64,000 nt of DNA. Source: Clostridiales bacterium (GTDB lineage: Bacteria; Bacillota; Clostridia; Christensenellales; Borkfalkiaceae). The position numbers and the translations under genes were made by a program. The notes under the pieces are model-generated. The model was not told the DNA's origin and did not search any database. It worked only from the letters and a program-made list of their open reading frames with translations. Where the stretch lies: positions 1 through 64,000 of the forward strand of contig SVIF01000001.1 in NCBI GenBank assembly GCA_015069615.1, given 5' to 3'. Positions 1-6,312 of this stretch are shown piece by piece (the first letter of the stretch is position 1; every line of letters starts with the position of its first letter).

Positions 1-169
1 ACGAGGAACGCAGAACCTCCTCGCGGCCGTGCTTTGCTTTTCTTACAGCACTACCTAAGACGGCCGCGGGAACGTTTTTCTCGACGCGCAAAGCCGACGA
101 GAAAAACTTCATGGCGCGCGAGATGAAAGCAGGAAAAACGCGCGCCTGTTTAATTGTCCTCTTACCCGC
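1..169. repeat. 169-bp multi-hairpin repeat, copy 1
   Basis: The same sequence recurs at 4518-4686 with only a few mismatches, near positions 129-137 of this copy. It is a string of four stem-loops: 2-7 with 18-23, 24-30 with 60-66, 74-83 with 98-107 (10 bp), and 113-120 with 139-146. It ends in the last 14 bases of the tRNA-Leu 3' end. The window starts inside or at the edge of the repeat, so it may extend further left. The two copies bracket the WYL/AAA+ island. Short reading frames across it look like shadows. It could be a dispersed structured repeat or the tail of a mobile unit. Confidence 0.85.
156..169. other. att-like core, copy 1 (tRNA-Leu 3' end)
   Basis: GTCCTCTTACCCGC matches the T-arm/acceptor 3' strand of the tRNA-Leu remnant at 4454-4467, and matches 4673-4686 as well. 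This copy has no CCA: the sequence diverges right after it, as expected at a recombination edge. With the other two copies it marks the left border of the 4.3-kb island. Its role as an attachment site is inferred from the repeat pattern and from the common use of tRNA 3' ends by integrases. Confidence 0.6.
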
Positions 170-263
170 TTTGCGGTTATATAATATATAATAAGAATAA
201 CCTTTTTAAAGCCGTAAAGCGGCTGGCCGACGGCGAGGATTCGCAGCGGAAGGAGACTATCAC

Positions 264-294
264 AAAACCGACAACTCTTTTATCTGTCGGTTTT
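264..294. terminator. rho-independent terminator, probably bidirectional
   Basis: Arms AAAACCGACA and TGTCGGTTTT (264-273 and 285-294) enclose an 11-base loop. A T-run lies on the plus side and an A-run at the left base. It lies just past the stop codon of the minus-strand remnant at 295-453. The stretch 170-263 otherwise shows nothing recognisable. Confidence 0.7.
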
Positions 295-453
295 TTATTT
301 AATTACCCAACTCCCGTTTTTCTTGCCGCCTACGCGCTCTATGATTCCGCGTTCTCTCATTGATTTTACAGCCATTTTTACTGTGCGAGGGGATTTGCCT
401 ATTCTTTCGGCAACCTCGTCGAGCATGTCGATGCCTTCTTTCTCATCGGCAAT
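295..453 (-). pseudogene. 3' remnant of a winged-helix protein (AlbA_2/RecG-like C-terminus)
   Basis: Read on the minus strand, these 52 codons encode a compact winged-helix end. It runs MLDEVAERIGKSP, then RTVKMAVKSMRERG, then IIERVGGKKNGSWVIK and stop. That pattern, helix-turn-helix, 'RGIIERVG' wing and a final 'G-x-W-x-x-K', is typical of the last domain of AlbA_2 (Schlafen-type) ATP-binding and RecG-like regulators in Bacillota. An in-frame stop at 454-456 precedes it and no start with a ribosome site is visible. It is therefore most likely the tail of a gene cut off when the WYL gene was placed next to it. The family guess rests on pattern memory only. Confidence 0.5.
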
Positions 454-461
454 TTATTTTG

Positions 462-1454
462 TCAGTCCTTTCCGTAAATGCTCCTATATTTTTTGAGAGC
501 AAAATAGTAATAGTTACGCATAAATATACCCAGCTTTTTGGGCGAAAGAATGAGAGCCTCCGAGCCGAAACGCTCAAAATAATAAAGCACTTGATTTGCA
601 GAACAATTGAATATATAAACGTCACCGTCAATTTCCATTGGAATTGGTCTGTAAAGATAAATTTTATCGAAAAGTTCGCGTCCTTTTGCGCTTAACTGAA
701 CACGTATCGGCTCGTTATCCGTTGAATAAATTGGATATTGAGCGCCGGCCGCAATTTGACGAGCAAACATACTCTGTGATTCTTCCGGGATCTCTGCGTT
801 TTTAGCAAGAAGAGAAACCGTTTTAATTTTAGCTAGACGCAACGTTCTGTTTTTCTTATCACTAAAGCAAAGTACATAGTTGAAAAGTTCATCCTTGGCA
901 GGCTCTATTGCGTATACGGAAACATTATTATAAACATGTCCGTTATCTAGCGAAATGCAGATCTGTAATCCTTTTTTAACGCCACTAACCAGAAGCTCGT
1001 AATTATGTTTATGAATAATCTTTTCTCTCTCGTTTTTTAATTTTTTAGAGTATGCTATGAAAAGCCTTCGGTAAAATGATGAAATCGCTTCGTTTTTCAA
1101 CAAAACATTCTCTATGTATACAGTCACAGACTCTGACGATTTTGTCGGTTTGAATGAGAGCGCGACACTTTTTCCTAAATTCTCTTCCTTTTCTCTCTTG
1201 GTTATTGCATTCATAACCTCAAAGAAAGCTTCTTTTGCATATTTTTCCGGAATAACGGATAGCGCTCCTTTTATGCTTTCACGCAAACTCTCATCATCGG
1301 CAGAAAACTTTTCATAAAAATTTATTACAAGGATATTTATAAATGCGTTAAGGTTTTCTTCTCCTGATGGCTTCAATATTCTAAAATCCTTTGCGTCTTT
1401 ACGTAAAAGTTCGTATATTTTCTCCGGAACACTAACTTTTATCTTTTCTGTCAT
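462..1454 (-). CDS. RHH-WYL domain transcriptional regulator
   Basis: A 330-aa protein. The first 25 residues (KIKVSVPEKIYELLRKDAKD) look like a ribbon-helix-helix DNA-binding segment. The middle (about 150-250) fits a WYL ligand-sensing barrel. The end (VLYYFERFGSEALILSPKK, about 285-305) fits the WYL C-terminal extension, which pairs with an 'RFG-x-A-x-x-LSP' motif. WYL proteins are usually regulators that sense nucleotide or nucleic-acid ligands and often control defence genes. The start is set by AGAGGTG seven bases upstream. It is divergent from the AAA+ gene, and its own promoter spacer carries a copy of a repeated 10-mer, so autoregulation and control of the facing operon are likely. 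Product class fairly sure; ligand unknown. Confidence 0.75.
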   Translation of the reverse strand: MTEKIKVSVPEKIYELLRKDAKDFRILKPSGEENLNAFINILVINFYEKFSADDESLRESIKGALSVIPEKYAKEAFFEVMNAITKREKEENLGKSVALSFKPTKSSESVTVYIENVLLKNEAISSFYRRLFIAYSKKLKNEREKIIHKHNYELLVSGVKKGLQICISLDNGHVYNNVSVYAIEPAKDELFNYVLCFSDKKNRTLRLAKIKTVSLLAKNAEIPEESQSMFARQIAAGAQYPIYSTDNEPIRVQLSAKGRELFDKIYLYRPIPMEIDGDVYIFNCSANQVLYYFERFGSEALILSPKKLGIFMRNYYYFALKKYRSIYGKD

Positions 1455-1476
1455 TTTTAATCACCTCTTCTATATT

Positions 1477-1505
1477 ATGGTACACTAAAAGTGGTCATAT
1501 GTCAA
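1477..1505 (-). promoter_or_regulatory. promoter of the WYL regulator
   Basis: On the minus strand TTGACA (1500-1505) is followed by a 17-bp spacer and TACCAT (1477-1482), 23 bp ahead of the start codon. The operator-like 10-mer AGTGGTCATA (1490-1499) sits entirely in the spacer, so a bound repressor would block polymerase. Confidence 0.7.
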
Positions 1506-1555
1506 GGAAAATATTGTATTTTTCTTTTGATTTCATTATATTTTTAGTGGTCATA
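1490..1555. promoter_or_regulatory. paired operator-like direct repeats
   Basis: AGTGGTCATA occurs at 1490-1499 and again at 1546-1555 in the same orientation, with similar flanks (CTAAA or TTTTT before it). One lies in the WYL promoter spacer. The other lies 20 bp upstream of the -35 box of the AAA+ promoter. That layout suits one regulator controlling both directions, most simply the RHH-WYL protein. Confidence 0.6.
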
Positions 1556-1575
1556 AATTTTCTGCAAACTGTCAA

Positions 1576-1604
1576 TTGAAGATACTCAAATTTTGCGGTA
1601 TAAT
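1576..1604 (+). promoter_or_regulatory. promoter of the AAA+ operon
   Basis: TTGAAG (1576-1581), a 17-bp spacer and a perfect TATAAT (1599-1604) lie 31 bp before the chosen ATG of the AAA+ gene. The longer reading frame that opens at 1576 starts inside this -35 box, which argues against it as the real start. Confidence 0.8.
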
Positions 1605-1635
1605 GTTGGTGACAAAATACAAGGAGGTCACTGAA

Positions 1636-3000
1636 ATGAGTGCATTTGACAGAATAGCGGGTTATAAGAAGGAAAAAGAAGAGCTTATGGCTCTTGCCGA
1701 AATTTTCAAGAACAGAAAAAAATATGAACTGAAAGGAGCTACACTACCAAAAGGAATTATCCTTTACGGTCCTGCCGGAACAGGGAAAACGCTTTTTTCA
1801 GAAGTTTTGGCACAGGAATGCTCCCTCAAGAAAATTAACATAAGCCTCTCGGATTCCGCATCAGAAGGCAATATTTGCCGCAGAATAAGAAAAGCTTTTC
1901 TGCAAGGAGCGAAAGGTAGAACCCCAACTATGATATTCTTTGATGAATTAGATAAGGTTTTGCCCAACGAAAGAGAGGAATATTATACCGATAGGTCTAA
2001 AACAATTCTTGCTCAGTTGCTTACGCTTATCGATGGGATGGAAAAGATAAACAACATAGTATTTGTAGCAACGTGCAACGATTACTACGCACTCCCCGAA
2101 AGCATAACAAGGCCGGGAAGGTTTGATAAGAAGATTTGTTTGGATCTGCCCGATTACGCGGCAAGAGCAGCTATACTCGATATGTACATGAAGGCATCGC
2201 CTACCAAGTTTGAGATGTCTGCCGATAGTATTGCGAAGTTGACCGGAGAATTCTCTCCTGCCGCCCTTAAGACTTTAGTAAACGATTGCATTCTCGTATC
2301 TGACGAAAACAACTACATATCCGAGGATATAATACGTGAGAAAATAATCGAAATCAAAGAAGAGGATTTGCCTACCGAAAGAAGCGAGCAATCCTACAAC
2401 ATTGACGCAGTCAGGAACATCGGAGCCTTCGTAGTCGCAAGAACTTACAGTAATAGCGATTATGTCCTTACGGTAGAAGAAAACAAAGTTTGCAACGGAT
2501 TCTTGGATGCTATTATAAACAGTGTGGACTACGATTATGATGATGACGATGACTACTACGATGAAGATGACGACGATGACAAAGAAACAAGCACTTCATA
2601 CTCACTTTGCTCAAAAAACGATTTACTCGCTGCGATAACGGCACTTCTCGGAGGATTAGCCGCAGAGGAGCTTATATTCAACAAAATATATGACAATTTA
2701 AAGGACAGCTTAGATGCCGTAGACGATATAGTTTTTAAGATGGCTGCTTGCGGAATGCTTGGGTTAAAGCTTCACTACAACGAATACCGTGAATATAAAT
2801 ATTCAGAAAAGCTCCGCGAGCGATTGGAGGAAGCCTTCTTAAGGATAAAAGAAGAGTGCTACGAAAAAGCCAAGGAAATCGTCAATAAAAACGAAGTGTT
2901 AATTAAAAAACTCGTTCCTATTCTTATTAAGCGCAAGTCCATAGAAAAGAACGAGTGCGAGGCACTGATAGAAGAGCTCGGCGGCATAGTATCTAATTAA
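1636..3000 (+). CDS. soluble FtsH-like AAA+ ATPase with a degenerate peptidase domain
   Basis: A 454-aa protein. The ATG at 1636 has AAGGAGG eight bases upstream. The AAA+ module is complete: Walker A GPAGTGKT (about 45-52), Walker B IFFDELDK (about 99-106), sensor-1 ATCND (about 145), and RPGRFD arginine finger (about 159-164). The C-terminal part keeps the FtsH M41 helical landmark LGGLAAEELIF (about 338). However, the zinc motif HExxH of FtsH is replaced by RNIGA (about 259-263), so proteolysis is unlikely. There is no N-terminal transmembrane hairpin. An acidic run of Asp, Glu and Tyr (about 300-315) is inserted in the peptidase-like half. It is probably a cytosolic remodelling ATPase, cotranscribed with the next two genes and opposed to a WYL regulator. 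Partner and substrate unknown. Confidence 0.8.
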   Translation: MSAFDRIAGYKKEKEELMALAEIFKNRKKYELKGATLPKGIILYGPAGTGKTLFSEVLAQECSLKKINISLSDSASEGNICRRIRKAFLQGAKGRTPTMIFFDELDKVLPNEREEYYTDRSKTILAQLLTLIDGMEKINNIVFVATCNDYYALPESITRPGRFDKKICLDLPDYAARAAILDMYMKASPTKFEMSADSIAKLTGEFSPAALKTLVNDCILVSDENNYISEDIIREKIIEIKEEDLPTERSEQSYNIDAVRNIGAFVVARTYSNSDYVLTVEENKVCNGFLDAIINSVDYDYDDDDDYYDEDDDDDKETSTSYSLCSKNDLLAAITALLGGLAAEELIFNKIYDNLKDSLDAVDDIVFKMAACGMLGLKLHYNEYREYKYSEKLRERLEEAFLRIKEECYEKAKEIVNKNEVLIKKLVPILIKRKSIEKNECEALIEELGGIVSN

Positions 3001-3037
3001 AACAATAAAATTTTTCACGCAGACAAAGGAGAAAATT

Positions 3038-3298
3038 ATGTTTTTAGCAAAAGATTGGGAAATGTTTTATACCGACTCACATAAATCATCCATGGAGGAG
3101 TATTTGGTTGATCAAATCTCTATTAATAAAGTCAACAAAAGATATATTTTGGATATAGATGCCAACGATTTAGTCACAGACGGATATGATGGCGAAATGA
3201 ACGAGGTAAACTCCATGTATGTTAGCAGATTCATTTTCGATATAATAGTGCAAGGAATTAAAGAACGCGGATTTAAGGAGGCAAAATATGTACGATAA
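3038..3298 (+). CDS. small acidic hypothetical protein
   Basis: 86 aa, start preceded by AAAGGAGAAAATT. No family recognised. It is acidic, with aromatic residues near the start (DWEMFYTD) and no signal peptide or membrane segment. The last codons overlap the start of the next gene by 11 bp (ATG at 3288), and the AAA+ gene ends 37 bp upstream, so the three genes are almost certainly one transcript. It may be an adaptor or substrate-recognition partner of the AAA+ protein. That idea rests on position alone. Confidence 0.7.
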   Translation: MFLAKDWEMFYTDSHKSSMEEYLVDQISINKVNKRYILDIDANDLVTDGYDGEMNEVNSMYVSRFIFDIIVQGIKERGFKEAKYVR

Positions 3299-4208
3299 AG
3301 ATCTCGAGAAGCAAAGTTTTTCGGCGCTTGCAGAGGATGCAATTTACTTTATAAGTTACGTGGCAAATGAAGCGAAAATTCACTTCGATTTAAGCGAGGA
3401 AAGCGAGCTTGAAAAAACGTTTGACAGCTTTGAAAAACGCTTGCGAGAAAAATCAAAATTCAATAGTGAGCTTATGCAGCTTTTATACAAAGTTCAAAAA
3501 TCTCGAAAGCTTCTAAAAAAGCTACACGAAACATGGGAAAGCGGAGAGGCGCGAGAGGACGTTATTCGCGCTATCAGAGGAGAAGCAAGCTATGAAGAGC
3601 TTGAAGCAATTCTCGAAACAACAAACAAGATAGGCACATACTATAACTATCAAGAAATTCGCGGTGTTTTGCTAAGAAAAAAGAAAGGTGAATTCGGCGA
3701 TGAATATTTCAAGTCCTGGCTCATACTTCTTGCCAGTTCCCTAAGTTGCGAGAAATACGAATTTCTTTCCAATTACTTTGACGCGTGCTCGTTTTACGAT
3801 AACTACAACGATAAAACACTTTCGGAAATGCTGGCAACACTCAAGGATTTTGATTACAAGCTGGCACACGAGAATTTTATCGACGCACACAAGCGCGACA
3901 AGCTTCAAGTGATTTATCTTCGCCATATTTTATTCAACGACACCTTGGATTCAAAAATTTTTAAGGCTTATTTCGTGGACTATAAAAAGAAACGCTTCGA
4001 CGTACGAATTATTGACGATGCTCTGTTTGATTACAAAGATGAGATTATGTATTGCGATATACTGTCTCATCACTTGGACGAAGACGGAGATTATATCGAC
4101 CCGAACGATGAATATTCTTTCGAACCTGCTGAATTACCCGAGGAAGCACGGCTTCATAACATATTTTACGTTGAAGAGTGGACCTGCGATCATAGCTTAT
4201 TACTATAA
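3288..4208 (+). CDS. hypothetical alpha-helical protein of the AAA+ cassette
   Basis: 306 aa, starting inside the end of the previous gene, with GGAGG just upstream. The first 110 residues are charged and probably helical (Lys/Glu-rich, heptad-like leucines around 65-80). The rest is rich in Tyr, Phe and Asp with no motif I recognise. There is no membrane segment. It is the last gene of the WYL/AAA+ cassette. The stop at 4206 may come from a frameshift, because coding-like sequence continues in another frame to 4390. Function unknown. Translational coupling suggests a fixed stoichiometry with the 86-aa protein. Confidence 0.7.
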   Translation: MYDKDLEKQSFSALAEDAIYFISYVANEAKIHFDLSEESELEKTFDSFEKRLREKSKFNSELMQLLYKVQKSRKLLKKLHETWESGEAREDVIRAIRGEASYEELEAILETTNKIGTYYNYQEIRGVLLRKKKGEFGDEYFKSWLILLASSLSCEKYEFLSNYFDACSFYDNYNDKTLSEMLATLKDFDYKLAHENFIDAHKRDKLQVIYLRHILFNDTLDSKIFKAYFVDYKKKRFDVRIIDDALFDYKDEIMYCDILSHHLDEDGDYIDPNDEYSFEPAELPEEARLHNIFYVEEWTCDHSLLL

Positions 4209-4390
4209 TCAGCGATTTATATTTACTTTTTTTGCAAACAATGCTAGGGCCACACGGAAAGGCCGTTCAAGTATATGGTTATGGAGAGGTACTTGGTGAT
4301 TATGATAGTTTTGATGACTTGCTTCTTAATTACAAAATTGACGGTAAACCTTTGAGCGAACTTATAAAAGACCTTGAATACGGAGATTAA
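4196..4390 (+). pseudogene. coding-like tail in another frame after the 306-aa gene
   Basis: Past the stop of the 306-aa gene another frame stays open for 65 codons. It reads like real protein: GPHGKAVQVYGYGEVLGDYD, then SFDDLLLNYKIDGKPLSELI, then KDLEYGD and stop. No ribosome site or start belongs to it, and a TAG at 4193-4195 precedes it in frame. Either a one-base indel near 4196 split a gene of about 370 codons, or this is the 3' remnant of a second gene. It stops 18 bp before the tRNA-like segment. Confidence 0.5.
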
Positions 4391-4408
4391 TAACTTCCAC
4401 CGAGGTGT

Positions 4409-4471
4409 CGTTACCATCAGGTTCTAGTGGAGGGCAACTCCGTGGAGGTTCAAGTCCTCTTACCCGCACCA
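4409..4471 (+). pseudogene. 3' part of tRNA-Leu(CAG), 5' half missing
   Basis: Anticodon loop ATCAGGT with CAG at 4418-4420, a class-II variable arm (GGAG-GGCAA-CTCC), a T-arm (GGAGG-TTCAAGT-CCTCT), acceptor strand TACCCGC, discriminator A and encoded CCA (4469-4471) are all present. The matching 5' acceptor strand (GCGGGTA) and a D-arm are not found upstream, and the anticodon stem has mismatches. This is therefore a truncated copy left at an integration boundary. An intact tRNA-Leu is expected just left of the window. Confidence 0.75.
4454..4471. other. att-like core, copy 2
   Basis: GTCCTCTTACCCGCACCA is identical to 4673-4690, and its first 14 bases are identical to 156-169. It is the 3' end of the tRNA remnant. 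It defines the right border of the 4.3-kb island and the left border of a second, 200-bp interval that carries only a terminator and the hairpin repeat. Confidence 0.65.
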
Positions 4472-4475
4472 AAAA

Positions 4476-4506
4476 ACACGGTCACCGAAAGGTGGCCGTG
4501 TTTTTT
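4476..4506 (+). terminator. rho-independent terminator after the tRNA-Leu remnant
   Basis: An 11-bp stem, ACACGGTCACC with GGTGGCCGTGT, closed by a GAAA tetraloop and followed by a T-run. This is a classic tRNA terminator. It presumably also precedes copy 1 of the repeat, outside the window. Confidence 0.9.
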
Positions 4507-4517
4507 GCGTTCGGGTC

Positions 4518-4686
4518 ACGAGGAACGCAGAACCTCCTCGCGGCCGTGCTTTGCTTTTCTTACAGCACTACCTAAGACGGCCGCGGGAACGTTTTTCTCG
4601 ACGCGCAAAGCCGACGAGAAAAACTTCATGGCGCGCGAGATGAACGCACAGGAAACGCGCGCCTGTTTAATTGTCCTCTTACCCGC
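4518..4686. repeat. 169-bp multi-hairpin repeat, copy 2
   Basis: Nearly identical to 1-169, with the same four stem-loops and the same ending in the tRNA 3' sequence. Here it follows the tRNA terminator directly, suggesting the repeat normally sits between tRNA-Leu and the next att core. Reading frames across it have no ribosome site. Confidence 0.85.
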
Positions 4687-4690
4687 ACCA
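4673..4690. other. att-like core, copy 3
   Basis: An exact 18-bp copy of 4454-4471, including CCA, but not preceded by tRNA sequence. It is the expected product of an older integration at the same tRNA end. Whether the genes at 4.8-5.9 kb belong to another element cannot be decided from this window. Confidence 0.6.
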
Positions 4691-4749
4691 ATATGAGCAT
4701 AAGTTGAACCGAAAGGTTTTGACTTGTGTTTTTGTTTTATGCATACAGA

Positions 4750-4775
4750 AAGGCGAGCTTTTTACGGCTCGCCTT
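4750..4775. terminator. hairpin, likely terminator for the minus-strand gene
   Basis: A nine-bp stem AAGGCGAGC/GCTCGCCTT with an 8-base loop, 38 bp past the stop of the minus-strand membrane-protein gene. Flanking T/A content is modest. Confidence 0.5.
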
Positions 4776-4812
4776 AATTTCCTATGGATACTATCAAGTT
4801 AAAAAAGCACTT

Positions 4813-5472
4813 TTAATTAAATCTTTTGTCCGTAATAATTCCAAATACATACGAGGGTCCTCTGACTTCTCTTATTTGACGCAATTCAGTTGGACTAATT
4901 TCTACTGCTCTTGCAAAATTCGATAAATGGATGGTGTAATTTGCTCTGCTCGGCTTTATGTTGTTTTCACCTACAAATTCATAAGTATAGGACTTTCCCG
5001 TGACGGTATAAAAAGTTTCACCCTCCAATTCTTTTAATTTGCTCTTAATATCAACCTTCATTTTCGATTTCTCCGTTTCTATATTGATTTGATAATTAAT
5101 TCCCGTTTTTATATGCGTTCCGTCTGTCGTAAAACCATATCTTTTCAGTCTTTTGATCCAATGACTATCACTTTCACCGTTGCGTTTGTTTTTTATAGTG
5201 TTCCAAAGGCTTTTCCTTGTTTGCTGTAGTTTCTCCAAGCTACGCTGCTGACCTTCTTTTAATCTTTCGATAAGAGGTTTATGATTTGAAAATCTCTTTT
5301 GTTCTTTTATCTTACGTGCAATTAAAAAAGGAGAAGCAAATAAAATGCCAAGCAAGAAAAGGCCGAATGCGCTATCACCGCTATTATATGAATATGTTCG
5401 TTTTAATACTTGACCGCCGTTACCATTACTGACCCATCGCTGCTTTTTTGATGTGTATTTATGACCGTACAT
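4813..5472 (-). CDS. hypothetical membrane-anchored protein
   Basis: 219 aa, family not recognised. One hydrophobic segment (FGLFLLGILFASPFLIA, about 36-52) follows a short basic N-terminus with a Gly/Ser/Tyr-rich stretch. Next comes a Lys/Arg/Gln-rich, probably coiled-coil segment (about 57-100), then a mixed C-terminal domain with several beta-like stretches (TFYTVTGKSYTYEFVGENN). It is likely a cytoplasmic domain held at the membrane by a single pass. It lies 17 bp behind the DUF7662-like gene and is probably cotranscribed. No function can be assigned. Confidence 0.65.
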   Translation of the reverse strand: MYGHKYTSKKQRWVSNGNGGQVLKRTYSYNSGDSAFGLFLLGILFASPFLIARKIKEQKRFSNHKPLIERLKEGQQRSLEKLQQTRKSLWNTIKNKRNGESDSHWIKRLKRYGFTTDGTHIKTGINYQINIETEKSKMKVDIKSKLKELEGETFYTVTGKSYTYEFVGENNIKPSRANYTIHLSNFARAVEISPTELRQIREVRGPSYVFGIITDKRFN

Positions 5473-5489
5473 CTCTAATCTCCGTAAGA

Positions 5490-5876
5490 TTATATCTGTA
5501 AGTTCTTTTCGAAAATCACAGTACTTTCTTCTATATCAACCCTTGTTCGATATCCAATTGAAAGCCAACTCAAAGCGTATGAATGTGTTTCAGAGTTTGA
5601 CCAATATGCTCTCATATGCTTATGTGCCGACTCCGGGAGTGTAAAACCTAATATTTTCTCTATTTCGGGATATGTTAAGATTATTCTGTCAGCCTTCGAT
5701 TTCAATAGGTACTCAGTCAACCTTCGGTATTTGGACGTAATATTTTTATGTGATATTTCTGTTGTATCAGATAAATTAGTACATACTGAACTTGATTGGG
5801 TTTCTAACTTCGCAACTTTTGTTTCTAAAACTTGTATTCGTTCGAGTAATTCCAAAATTATACGTTCGTAATTCAT
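5490..5876 (-). CDS. coiled-coil plus DUF7662-like winged-helix protein
   Basis: 128 aa. Residues 5-27 form a leucine-zipper-like heptad run (ILELLERIQVLETKVAKLE). The remainder, starting at KYRRLTEYLLKSK (about 49), matches my memory of the DUF7662 winged-helix fold. That fold has 'Y-x-x-L-x-x-YL', 'TYPEIEKILGFTLPESAHKH', 'W-S-N' and 'W-L-x-x-G', and often occurs in phage or restriction-associated proteins. A perfect promoter and AGGAGG precede it. It could bind DNA as a dimer through the zipper. Fold assignment moderate, role unknown. Confidence 0.65.
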   Translation of the reverse strand: MNYERIILELLERIQVLETKVAKLETQSSSVCTNLSDTTEISHKNITSKYRRLTEYLLKSKADRIILTYPEIEKILGFTLPESAHKHMRAYWSNSETHSYALSWLSIGYRTRVDIEESTVIFEKNLQI

Positions 5877-5897
5877 GCCAATCCTCCTTTTGATTTT

Positions 5898-5926
5898 ATT
5901 ATATCACAAATATCTTTAATTGTCAA
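5898..5926 (-). promoter_or_regulatory. promoter of the DUF7662-like operon
   Basis: Minus strand: TTGACA (5921-5926), 17-bp spacer, TATAAT (5898-5903), all consensus, 21 bp before the start codon with AGGAGG in between. Confidence 0.85.
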
Positions 5927-5986
5927 TAATTTAATGTAATAATCTTTAATTTTCTTTAACAATGCAACTGATTTTGAATTTTGGCA

Positions 5987-6094
5987 CCGTGGCGTGTGCT
6001 TGTCCCCCCTACAAGTCGGCTCGCTTGCCCCCAAAACTTGCATTGCTCGTTTCGGGGATCCTTGTCTGCTCACTGAGCCAAGCACACGCCACGG
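5987..6094. repeat. long-armed inverted repeat
   Basis: Arms CCGTGGCGTGTGCTTG (5987-6002) and its exact complement (6079-6094) enclose 76 bases. The interior is GC-richer than the AT-rich flank to the left. No supported gene crosses it. It could be a dispersed intergenic repeat or a non-coding RNA. Otherwise the stretch 5930-6150 holds nothing recognisable. Confidence 0.7.
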
Positions 6095-6150
6095 CACAAC
6101 AAAACGAAAAAAGAAAATCCAAAGCCGAGCAACGCGGTGCTGTCCGCTAA

Positions 6151-6252
6151 ATTTCTTTTGCCCAAAATGCTTCTGCCGTAGACAAGCTCAAGCACATCGC
6201 CGACGAGATCGTCGAGCTTGCAAAAGAAACAGAAAACCGACAGACGGTGTGA
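6151..6252 (+). pseudogene. possible 3' gene remnant
   Basis: 34 open codons without a start read NASAVDKLKHIADEIVELAK, then ETENRQTV and stop. The result is an amphipathic helix with codon use like the genes to its right, ending immediately before a strong terminator. It looks like the end of a lost gene. The family cannot be named. Confidence 0.35.
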
Positions 6253-6290
6253 TTTCTCCGTTAAGGACAAATTGCACTGTCTGTCGGTTT
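6234..6290. terminator. bidirectional terminator
   Basis: Perfect arms AAACCGACAGAC (6234-6245) and GTCTGTCGGTTT (6279-6290), with inner pairing GGTG/CACT-like, followed by T's on the plus side. It separates the remnant from the end of the minus-strand Nudix gene. Confidence 0.75.
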
Positions 6291-6312
6291 TTTATATAGC
6301 ATTTTAAACATG

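Noticed and set aside
1576-1635. The upstream in-frame start of the AAA+ protein at 1576
   Set aside because: It lies inside the -35 box of the consensus promoter, whereas the ATG at 1636 has a perfect ribosome site.
4386-4471. A complete tRNA-Leu gene
   Set aside because: The 5' acceptor strand and D-arm are missing and the anticodon stem is mismatched, so only the 3' part can be supported.
4427-4696. An open frame across the tRNA remnant and hairpin repeat
   Set aside because: It reads through a tRNA, a terminator and a structured repeat without a ribosome site; the same peptide appears by chance wherever the repeat lies.
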